A DNA stretch of 13,494 bases from Candidatus Bathyarchaeota archaeon (GTDB lineage Archaea; Thermoproteota; Bathyarchaeia; TCS64): NCBI GenBank assembly GCA_014729945.1, contig WJJC01000046.1:1-13494 (forward strand), written 5' to 3'. The number at the start of each line of letters is the position of its first letter. Within the stretch, counting starts at the first letter, position 1. A program made the position numbers and the translations under genes. Positions 5,644 to 12,762 of this stretch are shown one piece after another. The notes beneath the pieces were generated by a model. It saw nothing but the letters and a program-made list of their open reading frames with translations, did not search any database and had not been told where the DNA came from.

Positions 5644-6962
5644 CGTTTCTTCCTCCTATAACTGGTATAAACCTCAGAGGTGCCAGCGCTAACCAGCTCA
5701 AATAATGTGGCTTCTTTCCCCGGGGATTTACGTAAGATCCTTCCTAGGCGCTGGACAAACTGGCGGTTACTGCCTGAGCCGCTCATGATAACCGCGATAG
5801 AGGCATCAGGCACATCAACCCCCTCATCTAGCACCCTGCTGGTAACTATCCGTTTATATGCTCCACTGTGAAAACGTGATAATATCTCCTCCCTCTCCTC
5901 CCCGGGCGTCAGATGAGTTATAGCTGGTATCAATAGCATCTTGCTAAGCTCATAGACCAGTTTGTTCTGCTTGGTGAAGATAAGCACCTTCTCATCCGGG
6001 TTAGACTTTAGCAACTGTTTAAGGTAGTTTATCTTGCTCTGGCTATTTTGGGCTATATCCATAGCTTCATTTCGCGCTGTAAGGGCTCTCCTAGCCTCGG
6101 GGTCTCTGCCGGTTCTCTTCACAAAGTTGATATAGTCTCTGGAGCTCCGGATCTTTATGTTCTTCTTTCTTAGATAATTCTTGTAGATCTCGTACTGTCT
6201 ACTGTACTTGTGCTGCTCAGAGTTGGTCAAAGGTATGCGTATGGTCTTCACCTTGAACTCCGCTAGGTGGTCACCAGCCAGAGCATCCACCCCAAGCTCA
6301 AACACCTTACCCCCAACCAGTTCTTCCAATATCTCCATGGAAGCCTCATCCTTGGGTAGCGTAGCGGTCAAACCCATGCGTTTAGATGCCAGATAACGCT
6401 CAGCTATCCGTCTATTACTGGGAGAGGGCAAGTGGTGGACCTCGTCAAATATTATAAAATCAAAAAGGTACCCCATTTTACCGGTTCTCAGCCTAGCACT
6501 ATCATAAGTGGATACGGTAATGGGTTCTATCTCGTTTCTACCTCCACCTATGGCGCCAACAGGTACCTTGAAAGCGTCCTCCAGCACCTCTCTCCACTGG
6601 TCAACCAACACAATGGTGGGAACAACCACCAACGTTGAGCAATTCTGCTCCTCGATAGCCTTGGCTGCCAATATTGTCTTACCTGAACCCGTGGGTAATA
6701 CGATTAAACCGCGGTTACCGGCATTGGTCCACGCCCTTAGAGCTCTTGACTGATAGTCCCTGAGCTCTATGGTGCTCTTCATTTTAGGAGCATCAATGAA
6801 TCTGGCTGCTCTATCACGATAGGAGTCCTCTGTTCTCTCTAAGTGTTCAACTACCTTGCTATACATGTACCCCGGGAAACTGTTCATGGGTTCCAAGCCT
6901 TCAAGATAAACTGGGTTTCCTTCAACCCTGATCTCGCCCCGCATGTACCGGATTGTTCTCAT
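5640..6962 (-). CDS. xpb: Archaeal XPB/Rad25 DNA helicase
   Basis: A 440-residue superfamily 2 ATPase colinear with Archaeoglobus XPB: an N-terminal damage-recognition-like domain (about 1-60), Q motif (LRDYQ, 67-71), Walker A (LPTGSGKT, 89-96), Walker B (DEVHH, 173-177), motif III (TAT, 199-201), a thumb-like insertion (about 260-305), then the second RecA domain with VLDEGVDVP (377-385) and QRLGRILRK (404-412). The RED motif of AfXPB falls at 204-206 and reads KDE here, keeping the charge pattern. XPB opens DNA in repair, and in archaea works with Bax1. The ATG is one base after the rtcA stop and the stop overlaps the bax1 start, so it sits inside the operon. Confidence 0.95.
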   Translation of the reverse strand: MRTIRYMRGEIRVEGNPVYLEGLEPMNSFPGYMYSKVVEHLERTEDSYRDRAARFIDAPKMKSTIELRDYQSRALRAWTNAGNRGLIVLPTGSGKTILAAKAIEEQNCSTLVVVPTIVLVDQWREVLEDAFKVPVGAIGGGRNEIEPITVSTYDSARLRTGKMGYLFDFIIFDEVHHLPSPSNRRIAERYLASKRMGLTATLPKDEASMEILEELVGGKVFELGVDALAGDHLAEFKVKTIRIPLTNSEQHKYSRQYEIYKNYLRKKNIKIRSSRDYINFVKRTGRDPEARRALTARNEAMDIAQNSQSKINYLKQLLKSNPDEKVLIFTKQNKLVYELSKMLLIPAITHLTPGEEREEILSRFHSGAYKRIVTSRVLDEGVDVPDASIAVIMSGSGSNRQFVQRLGRILRKSPGKEATLFELVSAGTSEVYTSYRRKKR

Positions 6963-6963
6963 T

Positions 6964-8010
6964 TCACCTATTCCCCAAACCTATGCCACAAACACGGATG
7001 ACTCCGGATTCACCTTGTTTCCCATCAACCTTGAACCATGCATCCGTGAACTGTTTTGCTAACTCTATGGCGGTTAAAGTATGTAACGTAATATGACTGG
7101 TCTTGAACACGGATTCACCCTGCGCTAGGCTGGCTGGTAGAATCATGTGATCAGTGGTATGTTGATCCATGTTGGCGCCTTTTCTAATATCGGTTATTAA
7201 TAAGCTGGCTGCTTCCTCACCCACCTTCTCAGCTGGCTTACCTCTGGCGCCGAGGCTATCAGCCCCCAGATAGATGTTACTTCCCTCGGCCCATAAACAG
7301 ATGAAACTACCAGGGCCAAATGGCTCTGGATCTGCCAACATCCACTTGATATTTACATTCATATCTAGTTCCCCCAGCTTCTCCTCAGCTGCCTTAGCCT
7401 GACGCATAGCGACATGTCGTGGTAGTGACCCGCAAAGAGATAGCCCCCTAATGCCCTTGATCTTGGGTTTCCCAAGGGTTAAGGAAGTTAGTTTATCCAC
7501 GGGCTTGGTTTTCTGGGTAACCTCTCCCCCTCCCTTAGGATAGAAACCGTGCCTCTGGACATTGATGTCCAGTGATCCACCCATAGCCTTGAATGCCTCG
7601 TAAACCACATGCTCAAGGAAGGCGACTGGGGGAGACCACTTGACAGCGGTACCACCCTTTATGGATACGCTTGAATCATCATCAGCGTACAGGAGAATAG
7701 GGGTAAGACACTGAAGCATTAACGAAACACTACCAGCGGTACCAATATCGAAACTATAATCCCCGCCACAAAGCCTTCCTGGCTCAAACACTATCTTAGA
7801 TGAACCAATATAATCTCCTCGTATCTTAGCGTTCGATATCTTTGCAGCGGCTCTTAACGTGGTTAAATGCTGGGGTTTCAGACCTGGTTGACTACGTTTA
7901 GACCTGATATTATTAACCCTGATGGACTCCCCTAGTACCGCGCTGTAGCTGGTGGCCATCCTGAGGACTTGACCACCACCTTCCATAATTGAGCCGTCTA
8001 TATCAATCAT
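6964..8010 (-). CDS. rtcA: RNA 3'-terminal phosphate cyclase
   Basis: A 348-residue RtcA/RTC1-family enzyme that uses ATP to turn an RNA 3'-phosphate into a 2',3'-cyclic phosphate, via an adenylate carried on a histidine. Seen here are the N-terminal DGSIMEGGGQVLRMA (residues 5-19), the family signature HGFYPKGGGEV (154-164), and MDQHTTDHMILP (281-292), in which His284 matches the nucleophile of E. coli RtcA. The other conserved blocks GTAGSV (90-95) and LPRHVAMRQ (196-204) are intact. Length matches archaeal members. The ATG overlaps the stop of the B3/B4 gene as ATGA, and the stop is one base before the XPB ATG. The products of RtcA are substrates for RtcB-type ligation, so an RNA-repair role is likely. 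Confidence 0.95.
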   Translation of the reverse strand: MIDIDGSIMEGGGQVLRMATSYSAVLGESIRVNNIRSKRSQPGLKPQHLTTLRAAAKISNAKIRGDYIGSSKIVFEPGRLCGGDYSFDIGTAGSVSLMLQCLTPILLYADDDSSVSIKGGTAVKWSPPVAFLEHVVYEAFKAMGGSLDINVQRHGFYPKGGGEVTQKTKPVDKLTSLTLGKPKIKGIRGLSLCGSLPRHVAMRQAKAAEEKLGELDMNVNIKWMLADPEPFGPGSFICLWAEGSNIYLGADSLGARGKPAEKVGEEAASLLITDIRKGANMDQHTTDHMILPASLAQGESVFKTSHITLHTLTAIELAKQFTDAWFKVDGKQGESGVIRVCGIGLGNR

Positions 8011-8684
8011 GGTTTATCTACGGTTCCCCCACAGTACTTTGTAAGAATCCTCCTAGCCTCCTTGGCCGAGTCATTAAGCTTCTCTCTACTTACACCGGGA
8101 GCACCGCATAGAAGCAGTAATACATTCTCTGTCTTCAAGGTCACTTTACTGTAGTCAGCGTCACGGTACGGGTAGATGGCTACCAGTCGTTTATCATCCT
8201 CTATGACAGCCTCACCTCCACCTAACACCACAGGCTCCTTCATACCTATACCCATGAACTCTTCACCAGGTTCAGCTTCCCTCATCAACAACTCTCCGTC
8301 AAGAAGATCTAGATCAAAACTAGCGATGGGAATAGCTGTCTTGATGGATACCAGATTGTAGGCGTCTACCCATGTATTGATCGTGGGTATGGATCTACCG
8401 TGTAGTAGACGCCTGATTAGTGCCTCGGCGGCTGGTCTCGTCTTGGTGGGGTCAATATCCAGACTCCAGAAGAAGTCCCTATAAGCCCTGAACAAGGGCT
8501 CATCCCGTAGCTCCTCCACCTCCCACAGTTCACGGGTCTCGTCATAGACCTTTTTCTTATACTCTTCTAACTGGGGATCCTCCCGTCTAACATTGATATC
8601 TTTGAAGCGCACCATCTGTGCGGCGAGTCGGGGGAAACGGTTCTCTAGTTGTGGGTCGATCTCAAGGTATTCCATGAACATCAT
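8007..8684 (-). CDS. B3/B4 tRNA-editing-like domain protein
   Basis: A free-standing B3/4 domain protein (COG3382 type), related to the editing domain of bacterial/archaeal phenylalanyl-tRNA synthetase beta subunits. Characteristic blocks are FRAYRDFFWSLDIDPTKTRP (residues 66-85 of the longest reading), WVDAYNLVSIKTAIPIASFDLD in the centre, GEEFMGIGMKEPVVLGGGEAV, and YPYRDADYSKVT. About 225 residues is normal for the family. Function is unproven: removing a wrong amino acid from tRNA or from a small adduct is the usual guess. The frame opens with GTG at 8690 and has ATG codons at 8684, 8681 and 8675; I chose the first ATG, but the GTGAG at 8690-8686 could itself be a Shine-Dalgarno for 8681. 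Its start lies inside the end of nadM, and its stop overlaps rtcA. Confidence 0.88.
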   Translation of the reverse strand: MMFMEYLEIDPQLENRFPRLAAQMVRFKDINVRREDPQLEEYKKKVYDETRELWEVEELRDEPLFRAYRDFFWSLDIDPTKTRPAAEALIRRLLHGRSIPTINTWVDAYNLVSIKTAIPIASFDLDLLDGELLMREAEPGEEFMGIGMKEPVVLGGGEAVIEDDKRLVAIYPYRDADYSKVTLKTENVLLLLCGAPGVSREKLNDSAKEARRILTKYCGGTVDKP

Positions 8685-9213
8685 TCTCACGGTTATATGA
8701 ATCAGTTTTAGCTAAATCCCTTATCCTGTTCTCACCATCGATCTCAAGCACTATCCGGTGAACATCCTCGGGCACCAAGTCGCTCCAATCCTCGCCCTCC
8801 AGTATCCTCCTACGAATTTCTGATGCCTCATACTTACCCCGCTTATAGAGATCAATGGGACGCACCTCGTACCCTGCCTCTATTAATAGGCGCCGGGTCA
8901 GGCTCTGGTTACTGTAAACCAGATCGAAGCGTGGGGTCTGGGATTCTACGGCGCTCACCCAGACCCTATGGGCGGGGGCGTCTGGGATAGGGATAATCAG
9001 GTATCGATCAGTGGGTATGTTCGCTCTGTTAAGGGCTGCTCGTATCATCTCGATTCTTTCACCGGCAGTGAAGGGGTTGTCGTGCTGGTGACTCATCTGG
9101 GCGCTACCGACTACAAGCACCAAGGTATCACACTCTTTGAGAATATACTCTACAGCGTACAGGTGACCAAAGTGAAAAGGCTGAAATCTTCCAACGAAAA
9201 GGGCTCTACTCAT
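8662..9213 (-). CDS. nadM: Nicotinamide-nucleotide adenylyltransferase (archaeal NadM)
   Basis: A 183-residue nucleotidyltransferase that joins NMN and ATP to make NAD and pyrophosphate. The catalytic GRFQPFHFGH loop (residues 8-17, with the HxGH histidines 14 and 17) opens the protein, followed by VLVVGSAQMSHQHDNPFTAGER (33-53 region) as in archaeal NadM. The ISTGxxxR-like block is EASEIRRRI (129-137), with Ser131 where most archaeal enzymes have Thr. The frame is open to 9270, but the ATG at 9213-9211 is the true start: it has GGAGTG seven bases upstream and places the nucleotide loop at the usual distance from the N-terminus. It is the first gene of the five-gene cluster, and its end overlaps the B3/B4 gene start. 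Confidence 0.94.
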   Translation of the reverse strand: MSRALFVGRFQPFHFGHLYAVEYILKECDTLVLVVGSAQMSHQHDNPFTAGERIEMIRAALNRANIPTDRYLIIPIPDAPAHRVWVSAVESQTPRFDLVYSNQSLTRRLLIEAGYEVRPIDLYKRGKYEASEIRRRILEGEDWSDLVPEDVHRIVLEIDGENRIRDLAKTDSYNRENDVHGIP

Positions 9214-9220
9214 GACCGGG

Positions 9221-9227
9221 CACTCCT
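9221..9227 (-). promoter_or_regulatory. Shine-Dalgarno fixing the nadM start
   Basis: The minus strand reads AGGAGTG seven bases before the ATG at 9213, a good match to the archaeal 16S 3' end. It rules out the longer reading from 9270. A clear box A is not visible in the 9228-9300 region; TTTTAGAA near 9283-9290 is a weak candidate. Confidence 0.6.
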
Positions 9228-9356
9228 TTTGTGTTGATGATACTCCGGTGCTTATGTGTTTTCCCCCCAAAACTACGTTGTTCTAAAACCTGAAACATTT
9301 GTTCTAATCACTGGGATTATACACAACGCGTGTATTCTCATAAGTGTGATAAACAT

Positions 9357-10349
9357 ATGAGTAAAATAATTAACACGATTGTAGCCATTGCGCTAGTCAG
9401 CCTATTTCCGGCTCTCAGCCTATACACTGGGACACAAGGACAAGTATACACCAGAGACCAAGCTGTCATGTTAGCGGAGGATTTCATCAAAGAATCCCCC
9501 ACATATAGTTTCGATGGAATCAAAGACTCCATAGAAATTGTAAATGTTGAGTCAACCAATACATCATGGTATGTGAGTATTAAGTTCACATCAAGACACG
9601 CTGGGTATGGTGACAGAACAGGGGAGATGGTAGCCCAAGTGTTAACCGATCACACCATGGTGATCCATGTCATTGAGGGCAAGGTGATATCCGCTGTTAC
9701 TGATGACAGGTTCGATGAGATCACGTGCACAATGATTGAGACACCTCAAGACCTTGAAGAAGCAGAGGAAACAGCCTTAGAGTGGCTGAGGAACGCTCCC
9801 ACATTTAGCTACGATGGTATCCAAGGAACTATGGAGATAGTTGATACCGTTATCCTTGAGAGCTACCCTGAGCAATACGTGGTAACCATTAGCTTCGCAT
9901 GCGGTCACCCAGGATACGGTAATAGAAGCGATATGGTGTTAGCCCAAGTAATAACAGAGCATACTGCTGTATTAACTGTCGTTAATAACGAGGTGCAGAG
10001 CGCGGTAATAGATGGAGAATGGGACGAGCATAATCAACGTGAAAAAGTCGTCTCTGAATTACTACCGCCAGAAATGGCTCTAGATCTAGTCGTCCAGTAT
10101 CTGAAAGAGAATTATTCCGAGGCATCTGATCTTGATATAACAGATGACTGGTCTGTAACGGATATGACACCTGAAGACCTGCTTGGTGTTTCAGTTACTC
10201 GATACATTGGAGATGGCTGGAATATAACACTACAGCATCCAGTAGTGTGGAAACCAACCTATACACTCAATGTTGAGAACACTGAAACCGGGTTCACCTG
10301 GAGTGGAACCGTTGATCAAAGCGGAAATGTACACGAGTTAACAGACTAA
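9357..10349 (+). CDS. Secreted protein with two homologous HxGYGxR modules
   Basis: A 330-residue exported protein of unknown function. Residues 1-28 form a signal peptide (Lys3, hydrophobic core 4-23, small residues before about 28). Then come two related modules, about 32-121 and 132-223, each with a helix, the PTxSxDGI turn (48-55 and 148-155), a beta segment, and the block HxGYGxR followed by AQVxTxHT (81-100 and 184-203), ending in a hairpin with SAV. A third, less similar alpha/beta domain spans about 236-330 and resembles a PepSY fold in its helix then beta-hairpin order. I recall the HxGYGDR block from uncharacterised archaeal proteins but know of no assigned role; a protein or inhibitor-like binding function is only a guess. 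The frame opens with GTG at 9330; I chose ATG 9357, which has GTGAT upstream and starts directly at the signal peptide. Its stop overlaps the opposing gene's stop. Confidence 0.8.
   Translation: MSKIINTIVAIALVSLFPALSLYTGTQGQVYTRDQAVMLAEDFIKESPTYSFDGIKDSIEIVNVESTNTSWYVSIKFTSRHAGYGDRTGEMVAQVLTDHTMVIHVIEGKVISAVTDDRFDEITCTMIETPQDLEEAEETALEWLRNAPTFSYDGIQGTMEIVDTVILESYPEQYVVTISFACGHPGYGNRSDMVLAQVITEHTAVLTVVNNEVQSAVIDGEWDEHNQREKVVSELLPPEMALDLVVQYLKENYSEASDLDITDDWSVTDMTPEDLLGVSVTRYIGDGWNITLQHPVVWKPTYTLNVENTETGFTWSGTVDQSGNVHELTD
9450..10025 (+). repeat. Internal protein-level duplication in the secreted protein
   Basis: Module one (9450-9719) and module two (9750-10025) align along their whole length: PTYSFDGI with PTFSYDGI, RHAGYGDR with GHPGYGNR, MVAQVLTDHT with VLAQVITEHT, and ISAVTDDRFDE with QSAVIDGEWDE. 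The match is clear in protein but much weaker in DNA, so the duplication is old. Confidence 0.75.
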
Positions 10350-11209
10350 TTCTTTTCCTTCCCTATTTTTTCCGGTATTCTTGATTCACAGGGTACTGCT
10401 GTTTGGCAGAAGCCGCATCCATATCCCTCGAAGCCGTAGTGGCGTTTAACATATTGCTTGGTCATGTTCACATATTTCTGGCAAAGTATCTTATCATGAC
10501 CATTCTCTGTTATGGCACCTATTGGGCAACGCTCCATACATTTACCACAGGTTCCATCAGTTAAATACAGGCAGTACTGGTTATGGTTCTCATATGGACG
10601 TGGGGTTACGGTTATCTCTGCGTCCACGATTATGCTCCCGGCTCTCATTGCTATTCCCTTGGGGGTAATCAAACCATCACTGAGTCCGAAGGTTCCTAAC
10701 CCTGCTGCGTACGCGGCGTGACGCTCACTCCAAGTAGACGCAAAACCGTACTTTTCTGAAGTTTTACTCTCCCATAGTGAGCTTAGCATTGGCGCAACAG
10801 CGTCATAACCCTCCTCATCAAAGGTCTTGACCACGTGTTTACGTAGCTTAACATTCACCTCTTCACCGTATATCCTTGATCTAGCCCATCGCTCGCTTGG
10901 GAAATGGCTTTCCTCCCTATGATCTCTTTTTGTTTTATCTGTTTGAGGTAGTATCCAACTGATAACTGTTAACTGACTTGGATCGTATTGCTTATCGTGT
11001 TCGTTTTCCATGTATTCATGGGGTAATATGTAGAAATCCCCTATGTCTTCCCTATAGAACTCGTAGAGGGGATCAGCTCCGCTGCTAAAACCCACAAGAG
11101 GTGGATCCCAAGCAGGTTCATCACTCCACTTCCCCATACTGTTCACAGATCCAGAGATAAATGACCTTATCTCATCTTTTATCCATTCACCTAGATTATT
11201 AACAGACAT
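10346..11209 (-). CDS. QueG-like (COG1600-type) iron-sulfur protein
   Basis: A 287-residue cytoplasmic protein resembling epoxyqueuosine reductase (QueG), a cobalamin and double [4Fe-4S] enzyme related to reductive dehalogenases. Eight cysteines cluster at the C-terminus: C213, C221xxC224xxxC228P (CGKCMERCPIGAI), C243 (CQKY), C265xxC268 (GCGFCQ) and C274, the order expected for two cubane clusters. Upstream, HAAYAAGLGTFGLSDGLITPKG (164-185) matches the AGLG...GK region of QueG. The QueG catalytic Asp (in its DTAPVLE block) appears to fall on Ala137 of YDAVAPML, and archaea normally make archaeosine rather than queuosine, so another reductive reaction is likely. The ATG lies just downstream of an AT-rich promoter; the stop (TAG) interlocks with the stop of the gene opposite. 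Confidence 0.78.
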   Translation of the reverse strand: MSVNNLGEWIKDEIRSFISGSVNSMGKWSDEPAWDPPLVGFSSGADPLYEFYREDIGDFYILPHEYMENEHDKQYDPSQLTVISWILPQTDKTKRDHREESHFPSERWARSRIYGEEVNVKLRKHVVKTFDEEGYDAVAPMLSSLWESKTSEKYGFASTWSERHAAYAAGLGTFGLSDGLITPKGIAMRAGSIIVDAEITVTPRPYENHNQYCLYLTDGTCGKCMERCPIGAITENGHDKILCQKYVNMTKQYVKRHYGFEGYGCGFCQTAVPCESRIPEKIGKEKN

Positions 11210-11230
11210 AACATGATTCCACGGTAATCG

Positions 11231-11246
11231 CTTTATTTAAAATACG
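11231..11246. promoter_or_regulatory. Shared divergent promoter region
   Basis: CTTTATTTAAAATACG reads as a box A in both directions (TTTATTTAAA on plus, TATTTTAAATA on minus). It is about 28 bases before the ATG of the QueG-like gene, which would be leaderless, and about 42 bases before the GTG chosen for the phosphoribosyltransferase. The two genes are divided by only about 60 bases, so they may share control. Confidence 0.45.
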
Positions 11247-11278
11247 ATTAATCCAAGTATCTCTTTAAGGTGCCAAGG

Positions 11279-11857
11279 GTGGAAGGACTCAAGTTTCTAT
11301 ACTTAACATGGGAGGATATTCAGATATTGGCTGAGAAGACAGCGGATATAATTACAGAAGATGGGTACGAGCCGGACATCATGATAGCTATAAGCAGGGG
11401 AGGATTTGATCCTGCAAGAATCATCAGTGACCAGCTAGGAATCAGAAAACTCGCAAGCCTGCAGATATTCTACTATAGTGGGGTCAATGAGAAGCTTGAG
11501 AAACCTATAGTATTGTTTCCCCTCAATGCCCAGATCAAGGGGTTGAAGGTGCTGGTTGTCGACGATGTCTCTGATAGCGGCCAGAGCCTCATCGCTGTGA
11601 AGAAGTATGTCGAGGAGAAAGGCGCGAAAGAGGTTAGGATAGCCACACTTCACCATAAACCATGGAGCCAGTTTGAGCCAGATTATTATGCTGATGAGGT
11701 TGATGAATGGATACTCTACCCGTGGGAACCCAAGGAGTCCATTCAAGACCTTGTACAGATGTTAACCGAAAAAGGGGTGGAAAAAGAAGAGATTCCTAAT
11801 AAGTTGAAAGAGATCGGTTACTCTAGCCATGAGATCAATCGGTATCTAAAAATCTGA
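11279..11857 (+). CDS. Purine-type phosphoribosyltransferase (COG2236-like)
   Basis: A type I phosphoribosyltransferase that would attach a purine base (hypoxanthine, guanine or xanthine) to PRPP in salvage. Counting from the longest reading, the pyrophosphate loop is ISRGG (residues 41-45), the PRPP signature is VLVVDDVSDSGQS (94-106), and DEWILYPWEP (144-153) is the usual base-stacking region of this subfamily. After it comes an unusual charged helical tail (about 155-195). The frame opens with GTG at 11270, but the GTG at 11279 has AGGTG six bases upstream and is preferred; the difference is three residues. Its last 12 bases overlap the end of the serine kinase-like gene on the other strand. 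Exact base specificity cannot be read. Confidence 0.85.
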   Translation: MEGLKFLYLTWEDIQILAEKTADIITEDGYEPDIMIAISRGGFDPARIISDQLGIRKLASLQIFYYSGVNEKLEKPIVLFPLNAQIKGLKVLVVDDVSDSGQSLIAVKKYVEEKGAKEVRIATLHHKPWSQFEPDYYADEVDEWILYPWEPKESIQDLVQMLTEKGVEKEEIPNKLKEIGYSSHEINRYLKI

Positions 11858-12712
11858 GAAAACATAGAGAACCTCATCATAAGTTCGCCCCATCCACACG
11901 GTACCAGGGTCATACCGAGTTACTGTTCTATCAGCCAGCAACTCTGCTAATCGTTTGTTAGCTTCTTCAACGGATATTTCTTTATTCCTGAGAAGTCTTA
12001 ACGGCACATTCACCGCTACTGGGCGAGCTGGTAGTCTATGTCGTGTGGCCTTAGGCGTAAAAACTCTTTTTTCCTTAGCTATCTCCAGCACTTGTTCTTT
12101 CTCTACCTTAGGTAAATACAGTGATGCCTCAAAGCTTCCATCTGAAAGATACGTGTCTGCCTCAGACTCTGTGCAATGCTCTACCTCATATCCCTGGGCG
12201 ATCAGTTTTTGCTCTAACTTGTAGACCTTTCTGAACTCGTTTACTATGTCGTCTTCATCTACGATTATCTCATAGGTTTTATCTTTGAATAATAGGAGTA
12301 GGCTGTGATTCTCATCTGGACCCCCAACTAGGTTATATGGCCGTATTATGAGGCCTAGTTCATCCTCTATGAATTTTAGATCCTTCTGGTTGAAGGGGGC
12401 AGATATCATCCTGCACCATCTCTGGACGGTTATCCGAGGGTCAAAATAATCGAACAGACATACGCAGGTGAATCTGCAATCTATTTCCCGCATTATAGCG
12501 GTTCGGTGCATTCCGTCCAGTACTACATAGGTGTCTCTATCCACCAGTATGGGGGCTGACTGAACTCCGTCTCGTAGAATACTCGTCTTAAGTTTATCCA
12601 GTCTGTCTGGGATTATCTCTTCATGTATCAAAAGCTTCTCTGTCTCAACGAGGGCGATATCAAGTTTTAAGCCCTCGTGGTTTATAGTATAAGCCGAAGG
12701 GGGGTCAGACAT
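11846..12712 (-). CDS. ParB-like serine kinase (SerK-like)
   Basis: A 288-residue protein with an N-terminal ParB/sulfiredoxin-type fold, similar end to end to the Thermococcus free-serine kinase SerK (ADP-dependent, making O-phosphoserine for cysteine and serine metabolism). Glu31 in LLIHEE matches SerK Glu30, and DGMHR (residues 66-70) matches DGHHR, whose Asp69 is catalytic; the first His is Met here. Also shared are FDYFDPRITVQRW (about 87-99) and the C-terminal VFTPKATRHRLPARP block. SerK is about 245 residues; this protein carries an extra C-terminal helix region after residue 245. The ParB fold also occurs in DNA-binding proteins, but the SerK-specific C-terminal block argues against that. 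Transcription is probably separate from eS17; AAACATAATA about 28 bases upstream is a weak box A. Confidence 0.78.
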   Translation of the reverse strand: MSDPPSAYTINHEGLKLDIALVETEKLLIHEEIIPDRLDKLKTSILRDGVQSAPILVDRDTYVVLDGMHRTAIMREIDCRFTCVCLFDYFDPRITVQRWCRMISAPFNQKDLKFIEDELGLIIRPYNLVGGPDENHSLLLLFKDKTYEIIVDEDDIVNEFRKVYKLEQKLIAQGYEVEHCTESEADTYLSDGSFEASLYLPKVEKEQVLEIAKEKRVFTPKATRHRLPARPVAVNVPLRLLRNKEISVEEANKRLAELLADRTVTRYDPGTVWMGRTYDEVLYVFSDF

Positions 12713-12762
12713 TCCCTGATTCTTACTTCTATTACCTTATTATGTTTAACTTTTTAGGATAA

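Noticed and set aside
9214..9270. An extended start for nadM at 9270.
   Set aside because: The 19 extra residues precede the nucleotide-binding loop in a way not typical for the family, and a good Shine-Dalgarno fixes the start at 9213.
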